Counted from the stretch's first letter, positions 25,867 through 35,363 are shown. The stretch is DNA of 61,540 nucleotides from JAUVZL01 sp965603515 (GCA_965603515.1 CBFDDH010000011.1:1-61540), one strand, 5' to 3'. The notes: generated by a model from the sequence alone, not told the origin. Numbers and translations are program-made.

Positions 25867-27156
25867 TCATAGAGAATATCCTGATCGGGGGTTGACCTTT
25901 CTTGTTTTTATCAGTATCGGTACACCCTTGAAACCGAAGTACTGACGAATTGATTTACGTAAATACCTTATATAGTGTTCTTTGACTTTTGTTGAGAGAG
26001 TGGCTCGGAATAAAGGTGGACTGGTGCTCACTTGTTTCAGGCTGACAAGAAATCCATTGGTTGGATTTTGCAGTCTTTCGGTCAAGCTTCGGACAACGAT
26101 TTTGTCAGCGAACTTACGGGATTCAGCATGAACGTTTACGATACAAGTCAAGAGTTGTTCTAATCCGATGTCTTCTTTCGCAGAGATGGGCACGATCGGT
26201 ATGAACTCCAGGGATTTGAATGATTCCTGAGTTGAGGGGATAATTCTATTTCTGTCCGTTGTTTTTATGAGATCAATCTTGTTGGGTGCCAGAACCAAAC
26301 TCTTTGCTTTGGATAGTACTATCGAGGCTATACGGCGATCTTGATCAACGACACCTTCGCTCGTATCAAATAGCAGAACCGCAATGTCAGTATTTTCGAC
26401 AGCGCTTATCGCGCGGACCATAGAGTAGAACTCAACCGATGTCTTAATATGCGTTTTGCGACGTAAACCACACGTATCAATGATTTCGATATTCTGATCG
26501 TGATATTTGAATGTGGCACGTACTATATCTCTGGTTGTTCCAGGCTTTTCATCAACGATCGCACGTTCCTGTTTTGTCACGGTATTTAACAGCGTTGATT
26601 TACCGGCATTTGGTCGTCCAAGGATCAATACCTTTATTTTTTTGCGCATGCGTTCCTTTCTCACCTTGGGTAGGGTTTTAATAGTTTTATCCAAAACATC
26701 ACCAAACCCGATACCTGCTTCTCCTGAGACTAAGAACGAATTCTCAAATCCCAGTTTAGAAAACTCTAATACTTCACTTTCAGTGTGTTTGCAGTCGATT
26801 TTATTCATTAATAAGAATACCTTTTTATTGCTTTTACGAACTGATTGGCAGATGTCTTGGTCGCCTGGTTTTAGACCGTCTTTAGCATCGACCACGAAAT
26901 ACACAAGGTCTGCTTCAGCTAAGCCATATTCGATCTGGCGATTGATCTTGGCTACGAGTCCTTCATTTTCACCAGGAAAGAAACCGCCGGTATCAATGAT
27001 ATCAAAGACCCTGCTGCACCATTCTACTTCACCATAAATTCTATCTCGTGTCACACCAGGTTCTTTGTACACGATATTCAATCTCATTCCGATCAACCGG
27101 TTAAAGATCGTCGACTTACCCACATTTTTTCTACCTACTATTACTACTGTAGCCAC
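25867..27156 (-). CDS. der: ribosome-associated GTPase Der (EngA)
   Basis: This 429-residue tandem GTPase is needed for 50S ribosomal subunit maturation. Two G domains are visible, with P-loops GRKNVGKST (N-terminus) and GRPNAGKST (near 180), G3 motifs DTGGF and DTCG, and G4 motifs NKID in both. A C-terminal KH-like domain with RKVNPRSGYSL ends it. It overlaps the preceding radical SAM gene by 13 nt. Confidence 0.96.
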   Translation of the reverse strand: MATVVIVGRKNVGKSTIFNRLIGMRLNIVYKEPGVTRDRIYGEVEWCSRVFDIIDTGGFFPGENEGLVAKINRQIEYGLAEADLVYFVVDAKDGLKPGDQDICQSVRKSNKKVFLLMNKIDCKHTESEVLEFSKLGFENSFLVSGEAGIGFGDVLDKTIKTLPKVRKERMRKKIKVLILGRPNAGKSTLLNTVTKQERAIVDEKPGTTRDIVRATFKYHDQNIEIIDTCGLRRKTHIKTSVEFYSMVRAISAVENTDIAVLLFDTSEGVVDQDRRIASIVLSKAKSLVLAPNKIDLIKTTDRNRIIPSTQESFKSLEFIPIVPISAKEDIGLEQLLTCIVNVHAESRKFADKIVVRSLTERLQNPTNGFLVSLKQVSTSPPLFRATLSTKVKEHYIRYLRKSIRQYFGFKGVPILIKTRKVNPRSGYSL

Positions 27157-28373
27157 GTCAATAATTCCTTCAAGCTCTTGGGTGCAATAATAACGCGCTT
27201 ATCCTGTAGGGTTTGATTATCGATAAACTGTTTCGAATCATTAACACAGTTCGGTGGGAGAATGATCCCGTCGTATTTGCCGTTGATTCTGCTCAGCGCT
27301 TCAGTAAAATCTTCAGCACCGAGCAACCCAGAAACAGTTACTGAGCGACCGAGAAAGAGATTGGAGACTGGAAGGACAGTGATATTACCATCAATGCAGC
27401 CAAGTGTCTGTAACTTTGTTTTCAGCTCATTAACAAATGGTAATGCTGAGAACCCAGTTAGAAATAAATACCTGCCGTGGATCTTCCTTTTCAGATCTAA
27501 TTTATCTATTTCACTGAGAAAAGTTCGTGTTATGCCAATACCATTTTCATATTGAGGAAAGTCGTCATAATACTCAGTTTCAGGGATCGGCATATTGGCT
27601 TTTATGAAGAATTCGTCGGCAAGATATACCAAGCCCTGCTTATGCTTTTTTCGGTAGATATTATGGAGTTCTTGTGCGGCGTGGATTATCACCTTAGCCT
27701 GGGTCTGAGATACTGAGGGGATTTTATCTGTATGTCTGGTCTTGCCCACTGGTACGATACCGATAGAAGCAATGCCCGGATATAATGCGCCAAGGTCACT
27801 GATAGTCTTAATCAGGTGGGCACCATCATTGACCTCTGGAATGACGACAATCTGACAGTGAATTCTTATATCATTATCGATCAGAGAACAGAGCTGTTCC
27901 ATGATAAACCTCGCTCTTTCGTGCTCGAACATTTTTTTGCGCAGTTCAGGATCTGTGGTGTGAACTGATACATACAGAGGAGAGAGCCTTAAACGCGCAA
28001 TCCTTTGGATGTCCTTCTCATCGATATTTGTAAGACTGAGGAAATTACCAAACATGAAAGAGAGTCGATAATCATCATCCCGGAAATAGAGTTCTTTTCT
28101 CAAGCCAGGGGGTAAACCATTTATAAAACAGAAATCACAGTTGTTTTCACACTCTTTATATACTGGATTTTCTAATTCAATAGAAATTGCTTTGTCAGGT
28201 TCAAATATCACTTCGGTTTTATCGCCCTCGTGTTCTATCAAAACACGTCTTACTCTAGATCGGTCATTGTAAAAACGGTATTCTAATATATCATCAATCC
28301 TCTGATCATTAATGGCAATGAGCAATGAATTTGCCGGGATGCTTGGTTCTTCTGAGGCGCAGACCTTAATCAT
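27144..28373 (-). CDS. PDZ/radical SAM/DUF512 protein
   Basis: This 409-residue protein has an N-terminal PDZ-like segment, a CX3CX2C motif in CENNCDFCFINGLPPGLRK (a short-insert radical SAM site), and a C-terminal DUF512-type region. The family is conserved beside der in many bacteria, but its substrate is not established as far as I know. The start at 28373 lies 5 nt after a TATAAT, so the whole der-plsY-gpsA operon would begin with a leaderless cistron. Confidence 0.85.
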   Translation of the reverse strand: MIKVCASEEPSIPANSLLIAINDQRIDDILEYRFYNDRSRVRRVLIEHEGDKTEVIFEPDKAISIELENPVYKECENNCDFCFINGLPPGLRKELYFRDDDYRLSFMFGNFLSLTNIDEKDIQRIARLRLSPLYVSVHTTDPELRKKMFEHERARFIMEQLCSLIDNDIRIHCQIVVIPEVNDGAHLIKTISDLGALYPGIASIGIVPVGKTRHTDKIPSVSQTQAKVIIHAAQELHNIYRKKHKQGLVYLADEFFIKANMPIPETEYYDDFPQYENGIGITRTFLSEIDKLDLKRKIHGRYLFLTGFSALPFVNELKTKLQTLGCIDGNITVLPVSNLFLGRSVTVSGLLGAEDFTEALSRINGKYDGIILPPNCVNDSKQFIDNQTLQDKRVIIAPKSLKELLTWLQ

Positions 28374-28378
28374 AATGA

Positions 28379-28407
28379 ATTATAAGACAATTCTGGGAAG
28401 AATTCAA
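28379..28407 (-). promoter_or_regulatory. promoter of the DUF512-der-plsY-gpsA operon, leaderless type
   Basis: Minus strand: TTGAAT (28407-28402), a 17-bp spacer, TATAAT (28384-28379), 5 nt, then ATG at 28373. No Shine-Dalgarno sequence is possible. Confidence 0.7.
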
Positions 28408-28448
28408 GTGTTTCTTTAAGGTTTATATAATGATTTCATCATGACAGG

Positions 28449-28476
28449 TTGACTTTTTGCCTGAATTGTGTATAAT
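28449..28476 (+). promoter_or_regulatory. promoter of the citrate/aconitase operon
   Basis: TTGACT (28449-28454), a 16-bp spacer, TATAAT (28471-28476). The predicted leader is about 65 nt and ends in TTGGAGGA before the aconitase start, so this operon is leadered. Confidence 0.8.
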
Positions 28477-28548
28477 AATATTCATAAATAGTAGCAATTT
28501 TTGAATTTCTATATCAATTTATAGGAAAGTCCAATAATTGGAGGAAAA

Positions 28549-29841
28549 ATGGGGACCTTAGCAGAAAAGATTTTATCCGCGAAAAGCGGAAAGGATTGTT
28601 CTGCCAATGATATTGCTATTGCCAAAGTCGATGTTGCTGCATTCCAAGATGGTACTGGACCACTCGGGGTTCGACAACTACAAAAGATGAACATTAACAA
28701 AGTAAAGGCGGCAAAATCAATATTTTTCCTTGACCATGCCGCGCCTTCGCCCCGTCAAGAACTATCAAACGATCACATGTTGCTCCGTGAATTCAGTAAA
28801 CAATCCGGTGCGATCCTTTCTGATGTTGGCGATGGCGTTATTCATCAGCGGCTTGTTGAATCGTTTGCCAAACCGGGTGATGTGGTTATTGGCGGTGATT
28901 CACACACTTGTACTTCTGGTGCACTCGGTGCTTTTGCAACTGGCATGGGGTCAACTGATGTTGCGATCGGTATGGCAATTGGCAAAACATGGTTTAAGGT
29001 TCCTGAAACAGTAAGGATTGAAGTCAATGGTAAGTTTCAGCCCGGGGTTTTTTCTAAAGATTTCATCCTCTATCTGATCGGTATGATCGGTGCTGACGGA
29101 GCGACCTATAAAGCGCTTGAATTCGGTGGTTCAACGATTGATAAAATGTCCATGGAATCTCGTTTTGTCTTATCAAACATGGCGGTGGAAGCTGGTGCAA
29201 AGGTTGGTTTGATTGCCTCTGACCGAGTTACCCGCGAGTATCTGAAGGCACGCGGTCGGCTCAAAGACTGGCGGCCTTTAGCACCGGATATGGATGCAGA
29301 GTATGAAAAGGTAATAAAGATCGATGCTGCTAAAATAGAACCACAAGTGGCTTTTCCGCACACGGTTGATAATACCAGACCAATTAGTAGTGCAAAGGGT
29401 AAGAATGTCAGCCAGGTTTTCATCGGTACCTGTACAAATGGACGTGTTGAGGATCTCAAGATCGCCGCGAAAATCCTAAGCGAAAAAAAACGAGCTACTG
29501 ATACTCGCTTGATTATCGTTCCAGCATCACGTGACATTTATCTTGAGGCGATGAAGCTCGGTTTATTGGCGACCTTTGTTAAAGCCGGTGCTATTATCAT
29601 GGGACCAGGGTGTGGACCCTGTGTCGGTGTACATCAGGGTGTATTAGGTGATGGCGAGGTGTGTTTGTCAACTGCCAATCGTAACTTCAAAGGAAGAATG
29701 GGTAACCCTGAAGGGTTTGTTTATCTTGCATCACCGGCAACGGCTGCGTATTCAGCAACAAAAGGCAAAATAAGCGATCCGAGAGAATTCTTCAGTGCCA
29801 AGGTGAAAAAGGGAAAAAACATTGAGCCCAAGAAAAAATAG
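28549..29841 (+). CDS. aconitase/homoaconitase-family large subunit (LeuC-type)
   Basis: This 430-residue 4Fe-4S dehydratase large subunit interconverts a citrate-type and an isocitrate-type acid. The cluster cysteines are visible in GTCTNGR and GPGCGPCVG. The GGDSHTCTSGALGAFATGMGSTD segment is diagnostic. By sequence alone it could be 3-isopropylmalate dehydratase or homoaconitase. The presence in the same operon of citrate synthase, the matching small subunit and an isocitrate dehydrogenase, and the lack of leuA/leuB-type genes, make a two-subunit aconitase the best reading. Confidence 0.85.
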   Translation: MGTLAEKILSAKSGKDCSANDIAIAKVDVAAFQDGTGPLGVRQLQKMNINKVKAAKSIFFLDHAAPSPRQELSNDHMLLREFSKQSGAILSDVGDGVIHQRLVESFAKPGDVVIGGDSHTCTSGALGAFATGMGSTDVAIGMAIGKTWFKVPETVRIEVNGKFQPGVFSKDFILYLIGMIGADGATYKALEFGGSTIDKMSMESRFVLSNMAVEAGAKVGLIASDRVTREYLKARGRLKDWRPLAPDMDAEYEKVIKIDAAKIEPQVAFPHTVDNTRPISSAKGKNVSQVFIGTCTNGRVEDLKIAAKILSEKKRATDTRLIIVPASRDIYLEAMKLGLLATFVKAGAIIMGPGCGPCVGVHQGVLGDGEVCLSTANRNFKGRMGNPEGFVYLASPATAAYSATKGKISDPREFFSAKVKKGKNIEPKKK

Positions 29842-29902
29842 TTTTCGGAAATTTATTTATAGTCTTGTTTATTAAAACAACAAGTTTGAAAGGAGATAAG
29901 TA

Positions 29903-31180
29903 ATGGCTACATTGAAAGAAACACTGGCAAAAAGAATCCCGGTACTTCGGGATGAGATTAGGGGTTTTGTAAAAGCGAATGCAGAAACAGTCATATCAGA
30001 AGTAACTGTAGCTCAGGCCTATGGCGGTATGCGTGGCGTTAAGGCATTGGTTTGCGATACCTCAGTCGTGCCACCAAATAAGGGTCTGATCATTCGGGGT
30101 ACGCCAATCGGTGAGTTAAAGGACCAATTACCAGAGGCTGTATTCTTTCTTCTCGTCACGGGCGAGCTGCCAGATGATGCGGCAATCAAGGATCTAACGA
30201 AGGATCTGAAATCACGCGCTAAAGTGCCTGATTATGTCTGGAACACACTCGAAGCAATGCCCAAAGATTCTCATCCTATGGCGATGTTCAGTCTCGGGAT
30301 ACTGGCAATGGAAAGAGACTCAGTGTTCAGAAAGAAATATGACGAAGGATTGAAAAAAATCGATTTCTGGGACCCTACGCTCGAAGACTGCCTCAATCTA
30401 ATTGCAAAACTACCTACGCTTGCAGCAGGTATTTATCGTATGCGTTTTAATAAAGGTCCACGCATTGAACCTGACCCCACACTTGATTGGGCAGGTGATT
30501 ATGCGCGTATGCTGGGGGTTGATGATCCTTCTGGTGAATTCGGTAATTTAATGCGACTTTATCTGGTTTTGCACACTGACCACGAAGGAGGCAATGTTAG
30601 TGCTCACACGTGTCATTGCGTTGGCTCTGCATTATCTGACGCATACTATGCAGTTTCCGCAGGTTTGAACGGGCTGGCTGGTCCGCTTCATGGATTGGCC
30701 AATCAGATGTGCTTGCGTTGGGTCATAATGGTTAAGGACAAGTTTGGCGGTGTGCCAAGCGAAGACCAGTTGCGTGAATTTGCTTGGGATACCCTCAAAT
30801 CAGGCCAGGTCATTCCGGGTTATGGTCATGCTGTTTTGAGAGTGACTGACCCACGGTATGCTGCGTTCCACGATTTCGGTACCAGGGTTTGTGCTGATGA
30901 CGATCTGTTCCAGATTGTTTCCAAGGTGTTTAAGGTTATACCTGATGTTCTAAAAGAGCATGGTAAGGCAAAGGATCCATGGCCTAATGTTGATGCTGCT
31001 TCAGGTTGTTTGCTCTATCACTTCGGTTTGACCGAGTTCGAATACTATACCGTACTTTTTGGTGTTTCAAGAGCTCTTGGTATGTGTTCTCAGCTCATTG
31101 TCAGCCGCGCATTGGGTGAAGCAATTGAGCGACCAAAGTCAGTAACAACCGAATGGATGAAACAGGCGGTAAAAAGTTAG
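29903..31180 (+). CDS. citrate synthase, eukaryotic/mitochondrial-like type
   Basis: It condenses acetyl-CoA and oxaloacetate to citrate. The 425 residues match the long form. The catalytic residues appear in mitochondrial-style contexts: His in GLNGLAGPLHGLANQ, His in VIPGYGHAVLRVTDPRY, and Asp in PWPNVDAASG. HPMAMFSLGILAME and LVLHTDHEGGNVSAH also match the eukaryotic-type subgroup rather than the hexameric or short bacterial forms. A strong AAAGGAGATAAG precedes it. It lies between the two aconitase subunit genes. Confidence 0.93.
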   Translation: MATLKETLAKRIPVLRDEIRGFVKANAETVISEVTVAQAYGGMRGVKALVCDTSVVPPNKGLIIRGTPIGELKDQLPEAVFFLLVTGELPDDAAIKDLTKDLKSRAKVPDYVWNTLEAMPKDSHPMAMFSLGILAMERDSVFRKKYDEGLKKIDFWDPTLEDCLNLIAKLPTLAAGIYRMRFNKGPRIEPDPTLDWAGDYARMLGVDDPSGEFGNLMRLYLVLHTDHEGGNVSAHTCHCVGSALSDAYYAVSAGLNGLAGPLHGLANQMCLRWVIMVKDKFGGVPSEDQLREFAWDTLKSGQVIPGYGHAVLRVTDPRYAAFHDFGTRVCADDDLFQIVSKVFKVIPDVLKEHGKAKDPWPNVDAASGCLLYHFGLTEFEYYTVLFGVSRALGMCSQLIVSRALGEAIERPKSVTTEWMKQAVKS

Positions 31181-31183
31181 ATT

Positions 31184-31224
31184 ATCTGTGAAATCCGCGG
31201 TTATTTCTGTGTAATCTGTGTTCT
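31184..31224. repeat. ATCTGTG word repeat after citrate synthase
   Basis: ATCTGTG occurs twice and TTCTGTG once within about 40 nt, with a CCGCGG between. It separates the citrate synthase stop from the small-subunit ribosome binding site and looks like the word repeats elsewhere in the window, with different words. Confidence 0.5.
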
Positions 31225-31239
31225 GATGAGGAGAGTAGC

Positions 31240-31740
31240 ATGATTTTAAAAGGTAAAGCATGGAAGTTTGGAGATTCTATTTCCACTGATTTGATCTGTC
31301 CAGGAAGATACTTCCATCTTCGCTCAAATCTCCCTGAACTGGCAAAACATGTTCTTGAAGATGCTGATCCGCAATTTGCATCAAGTATGTCAAAAGACGA
31401 TTTTGTCGTAGCCGGCAATAATTTCGGACTTGGTAGTTCACGCGAACATGCACCTACGATAATCAAGCTGGCTGGTGTTTCTGCGGTATTGGCAAAATCA
31501 TTTGCGCGCATATTTTACCGTAATGCAATAAATGTTGGACTTCCCCTTGTGGAATGTGATACTGATAAGATAGACCAAGGTGATATACTGGAGTTAAATC
31601 TTTCTACAGGTATTATCAGAAACAAAACAAAGGATATTGACCTCCAGGTACAATCTCTTCCTAAAGCTATGCTTAACATACTCAATGATGGCGGTTTGGT
31701 CGCGCATATTCAGAAACACGGGGATTTTAAGTTAGATTAA
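31240..31740 (+). CDS. aconitase/homoaconitase-family small subunit (LeuD-type)
   Basis: This 166-residue swivel-domain subunit completes the large subunit encoded two genes upstream. It shows the GDSISTDLICPGRY start and the substrate-contacting NFGLGSSREHAP motif. The length is typical of the short archaeal/bacterial LeuD-type subunit. GAGGAG precedes the ATG. The pair is split by the citrate synthase gene, an unusual order. Confidence 0.88.
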   Translation: MILKGKAWKFGDSISTDLICPGRYFHLRSNLPELAKHVLEDADPQFASSMSKDDFVVAGNNFGLGSSREHAPTIIKLAGVSAVLAKSFARIFYRNAINVGLPLVECDTDKIDQGDILELNLSTGIIRNKTKDIDLQVQSLPKAMLNILNDGGLVAHIQKHGDFKLD

Positions 31741-31771
31741 GATACATAACAACTGAAGAGGAGGCTATTAG

Positions 31772-32977
31772 ATGGATGCTATTGAGAAGGCAAAAGCGCA
31801 TTTTGGAAAATTGATTGAGGATCAGTTAAAGAGAATTGAGCGTATTAAAGCAGAAAAAGACTGGGTTGACTATTCCAAGTTAAAACCGATCATTATCGGG
31901 ACGCTCGGTGGCGATGGAATCGGACCCCACATTACGGCAGAAGCCCAGAGGGTGCTCGAGCAGCTTCTCAAGGACGAGGTCAAGGCAGGTAAGATTGAGT
32001 TCCGTGTTATTGAAGGATTAACCATTGAAAAGCGTATCGAGGTCATGAAACCGGTACCTGATGATGTCTTGGAAGAAGTGAAGAAATGCCATGTGACATT
32101 AAAGGGGCCGACTACGACACCGAAGAAAGGCGATCCTTGGCCAAATATCGAGAGTGCAAATGTCGCGATCCGCAAAGAGCTCGATCTTTTTGCAAATGTT
32201 AGACCAGTACGTGTTCCGGACCAAGGTATAGATTGGATGTTTTTCCGAGAGAATACTGAAGGTGCCTATGCACTTGGACCATTCGGTGTTGAAGTAACCG
32301 ATGACCTGACCATGGATTTCACAGTTACTACCAAACCAGGTAGTGACCGGATTATCAGACTTGCCTTTGAATATGCTAAAAAGAACAAGCGCGACAGAAT
32401 CACTGCAGTGACCAAGGCGAATGTTATCAAGACATCAGACGGATTATTCTTAAAGACTTTTTATGAAATAGCCAAGGAATATCCCGATATAGATGCTGAT
32501 GACTGGTTCATTGATATTATGACTGCCAAACTCGTTGACCTGAAACGACGGACCCAGTTCAAAGTACTGGTTCTACCAAATCTGTATGGTGATATCCTGA
32601 CTGATGAGGCGGCTGAGTTTCAAGGTGGGGTTGGTACAGCCGGCAGTGCGAATATTGGTAAACGCTACGCCATGTTTGAAGCAATCCACGGAAGTGCACC
32701 ACGTATGGTTGAAGAAGGTCGCGCAAAGTACGCTGATCCAAGTAGTGTAACAAAGGGCGGCGCGCTATTGCTCAATCATATCGGGTATCCAGAACTTGGC
32801 AGGCAGCTTGAGATGGCATTGGACATCTGCGGTCAGTTTGAAAAGAAACTGGTAATGACTGGTCGTGCAACTGGGGCAACCAGTAGAGAATTCTGTGATT
32901 ATATAATGGATACGATAGCTGATAAGGATCTTGAGAAAAAATGGCAAGGATATCAGGAAAAGGCGCTTAGAGAATAA
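31772..32977 (+). CDS. icd: isocitrate dehydrogenase (isocitrate/isopropylmalate family)
   Basis: It oxidatively decarboxylates isocitrate to 2-oxoglutarate. At 401 residues it carries an extra ~35-residue charged helical N-terminus before the GGDGIGPHI nucleotide/substrate start. ESANVAIRKELDLFANVRPVR is the isocitrate-binding helix and FRENTEGAY follows. LPNLYGDILTDEAAEFQGGVG and HGSAPRM are the C-terminal signatures. Context (citrate synthase, aconitase) supports isocitrate over isopropylmalate. NAD/NADP preference is not decided. GAGGAGG precedes the start. Confidence 0.9.
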   Translation: MDAIEKAKAHFGKLIEDQLKRIERIKAEKDWVDYSKLKPIIIGTLGGDGIGPHITAEAQRVLEQLLKDEVKAGKIEFRVIEGLTIEKRIEVMKPVPDDVLEEVKKCHVTLKGPTTTPKKGDPWPNIESANVAIRKELDLFANVRPVRVPDQGIDWMFFRENTEGAYALGPFGVEVTDDLTMDFTVTTKPGSDRIIRLAFEYAKKNKRDRITAVTKANVIKTSDGLFLKTFYEIAKEYPDIDADDWFIDIMTAKLVDLKRRTQFKVLVLPNLYGDILTDEAAEFQGGVGTAGSANIGKRYAMFEAIHGSAPRMVEEGRAKYADPSSVTKGGALLLNHIGYPELGRQLEMALDICGQFEKKLVMTGRATGATSREFCDYIMDTIADKDLEKKWQGYQEKALRE

Positions 32978-33039
32978 GCGAATAACAACGGATGAAGTAT
33001 CTGTCTTGTTTCTGTAAGTATCGGGACTGTGTATTGGCC

Positions 33040-33067
33040 TTGACAATAACGCAAATCTGAATACAAT
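33040..33067 (+). promoter_or_regulatory. fabG promoter, leaderless type
   Basis: TTGACA (33040-33045), a 16-bp spacer, TACAAT (33062-33067), 5 nt, then ATG 33073. Confidence 0.8.
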
Positions 33068-33072
33068 TTAGC

Positions 33073-33804
33073 ATGATTTTAGACTCAAAAATCGCTTTGA
33101 TAACAGGTGGAGCAAGTGGTATTGGAGCTGGGATCGCTAAACTATTCGCCCAAGAAGGGGCGGTTGTTGCCATCTGTGATATTGATGCACAGACCGGTAC
33201 TAAGACAGCTCAGGAGATTAATGGCGAAGTCCATTTTTTTGAATTGAACATAGGTTCTGAAGAACAAGTAAGAAAAACAGTTGAAAATATTCTGAAACAA
33301 TTTTCAAGAATTGATATCCTCGTCAACAATGCTGGGATTACTAATGATAGGCTGGTATTGAGAATGACCAAAGAAGATTGGGAAGATGTGATTAATATCA
33401 ACCTGACCGGCACATTTCTTGTGACCAAAGCAGTAATCCGATCGATGATAAAACAACGCTATGGCAAGATCGTTAATATCGCTTCAGTTATTGGTTTGAT
33501 CGGTAATCCGGGACAGGCTAATTACGCGGCAAGCAAAGCAGGTGTTATCGGATTTACGAAATCCGTAGCTAAAGAAGCTGCTGCCCGAAATGTTACAGTT
33601 AATGCAATCGCACCAGGTTTTATCAATACAAAGATGACCGATACCATCTCTGATGAACTCAAACAAGCATATCTAAAGATGATTCCCATGGGTCGTTTTG
33701 GAGAAACTGATGATGTTGCCAATCTTGCTTTGTTCTTATCATCAAACCAATCTTCGTTCATCACAGGACAGGTTTTTTCCTTGGACGGCGGTATGGTAAT
33801 GTGA
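33073..33804 (+). CDS. fabG: 3-oxoacyl-[ACP] reductase
   Basis: This short-chain dehydrogenase of 243 residues reduces 3-oxoacyl-ACP with NADPH in fatty acid elongation. Visible are GGASGIGAGIA (cofactor), NNAGIT, the catalytic Ser in NIASVIGLIG, YAASKAG with Tyr and Lys, and the C-terminal SLDGGMVM. The neighbours acpP and fabF confirm the pathway. The start codon is 5 nt after the -10, with no ribosome binding site. Confidence 0.95.
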   Translation: MILDSKIALITGGASGIGAGIAKLFAQEGAVVAICDIDAQTGTKTAQEINGEVHFFELNIGSEEQVRKTVENILKQFSRIDILVNNAGITNDRLVLRMTKEDWEDVININLTGTFLVTKAVIRSMIKQRYGKIVNIASVIGLIGNPGQANYAASKAGVIGFTKSVAKEAAARNVTVNAIAPGFINTKMTDTISDELKQAYLKMIPMGRFGETDDVANLALFLSSNQSSFITGQVFSLDGGMVM

Positions 33805-33879
33805 TAGATATGAATTATATAGATATCTGGAATCAATCATGGATTCCAAAGGTATTTCAGTTCTGCAAAGGAGGAATAA

Positions 33880-34119
33880 ATGGCATCATTTGATGATGTA
33901 CGAGATATAATTGTGGAGCAACTTCATGTTCCACCAGAAAAGGTAATTCTAGAGGCTAAGTTCATCGAGGATCTTGGTGCTGATTCACTCGATACAGTCG
34001 AGTTGATTATGGCATTCGAAGAGAAATTTGATCTTCAAATATCTGAAGAGGAAGCACAGAAATTGGACACGGTTGGTAAAGCAGTGTCTTATCTCGAAGG
34101 AAAAACCAAGACACAATGA
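33880..34119 (+). CDS. acpP: acyl carrier protein
   Basis: This acidic 79-residue carrier has the phosphopantetheine attachment motif GADSLDTVELIMAFEEKF, with Ser near residue 38. AAAGGAGGAATAA precedes the ATG. It overlaps fabF by 4 nt (ATGA). Its leader (33805-33879) has no separate clear promoter. Confidence 0.97.
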   Translation: MASFDDVRDIIVEQLHVPPEKVILEAKFIEDLGADSLDTVELIMAFEEKFDLQISEEEAQKLDTVGKAVSYLEGKTKTQ

Positions 34120-35357
34120 AGCGTGTCGTTATTACCGGACTTGGTGCTATAACCCCACTTGGTCATGACACCCAGAAGACCTGGGTCAATCTTCTTGCTG
34201 GAAAGAGCGGCATTGATCTGATAAAAGCCTTTGATACATCTAAACATACTGTCAAAATAGCTGGTGAAATTCCTGATTTTCAACCCGAGATACGTGTTGA
34301 ACCGAAGCCTTTGAAGCGACTGGACCGTTGTGTTCAATTATCTCTCTGGGCGACGATTGAAGCGGTCGAAGATGCCGAAATAGATTTTACACAGTATGAT
34401 AGAGGTCGTATCGGCGTGATTATCGGCTCAGGGATTGGCGGTTTATCCACTTGGGAAAGAGAGTTCACCAAGTTCATAGAGGGGGGACCTGCAAGGGTTT
34501 CACCATTTTTGATCCCGATGATGATTCCTGATATGACTGCTGGCTATGTGGCAATCCACTATGGTTTAGGAGGTCCAAACTACAGTACAGTATCGGCATG
34601 TGCCTCAGGCGCTCATGCTATTGGTGTTGCTTTTCGTACAATAAAATACGGGTATGCTGAAGTAATGGTGGCTGGTGGTGCCGAAGCACCAGTGACCCCT
34701 TTTGCGCTTGCGGGATTCAGTAATATGCGGGCGCTGTCTCGTCGCAACGATGCGCCGCAAAAGGCATCAAGACCTTTTGACAAAGCACGTGATGGTTTTG
34801 TCATGTCTGAAGGAGCGGCAACTTTGATCCTTGAAGATCTGGAGTTTGCTAAGAAGAGAGGAGCCAAGATCTACGGTGAAATAGTGGGTTTCGGAGCTAC
34901 TGGCGATGGATACCACATAACCGCACCAGCACCAAACGGTGAAGGTGCGCGTCGATCTATGGAAAGGGCAATTGACGAAGCCGGTTGTGTCAAAGAAGAT
35001 ATTGATTACCTAAATACGCATGGTACTTCTACTGGACTGAACGATAAATTCGAGATAATTGCTACAAAGAATCTCTTTGGCTCGCACGCTAAGGACTTGA
35101 TTATCAACGCAACCAAATCAATGCTCGGTCACACTCTTGGTGCAGCTGGAGCTATTGAAGCAATGACCGTATTATTTTCAATCCGTGATAATGTTATCCA
35201 CCAGTCAATTAACCTGGAGGATCCACTTGATGAAGCAGATGGATTGGATATTGTGACTGGTGAATCGAGGAAGGTGGTAGTTGATTACGCACTTTCGAAT
35301 TCGCTTGGTTTTGGCGGACATAATGCGACTTTATGTTTTAAGCGCTACGCAGCTTGA
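34116..35357 (+). CDS. fabF: 3-oxoacyl-[ACP] synthase II
   Basis: This 413-residue condensing enzyme elongates acyl-ACP with malonyl-ACP. The Cys-His-His catalytic set is visible: STVSACASGAHAIG, NTHGTSTGLND, and NATKSMLGHTLGAAG. The C-terminal NSLGFGGHNA is typical. It is coupled to acpP by ATGA, and coaE starts 6 nt after the stop. Confidence 0.96.
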   Translation: MKRVVITGLGAITPLGHDTQKTWVNLLAGKSGIDLIKAFDTSKHTVKIAGEIPDFQPEIRVEPKPLKRLDRCVQLSLWATIEAVEDAEIDFTQYDRGRIGVIIGSGIGGLSTWEREFTKFIEGGPARVSPFLIPMMIPDMTAGYVAIHYGLGGPNYSTVSACASGAHAIGVAFRTIKYGYAEVMVAGGAEAPVTPFALAGFSNMRALSRRNDAPQKASRPFDKARDGFVMSEGAATLILEDLEFAKKRGAKIYGEIVGFGATGDGYHITAPAPNGEGARRSMERAIDEAGCVKEDIDYLNTHGTSTGLNDKFEIIATKNLFGSHAKDLIINATKSMLGHTLGAAGAIEAMTVLFSIRDNVIHQSINLEDPLDEADGLDIVTGESRKVVVDYALSNSLGFGGHNATLCFKRYAA

Positions 35358-35363
35358 TCTGGG

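Noticed and set aside
26507..27037. 176-residue plus-strand frame within der
   Set aside because: It is antisense to well-conserved der codons, has no ribosome binding site, and is rich in Ser/Leu/Phe as shadow frames are.
28549..31740. 3-isopropylmalate dehydratase (leuC/leuD) for leucine synthesis
   Set aside because: The sequence family allows it, but citrate synthase and isocitrate dehydrogenase in the same operon, and no other leucine genes, favour aconitase.
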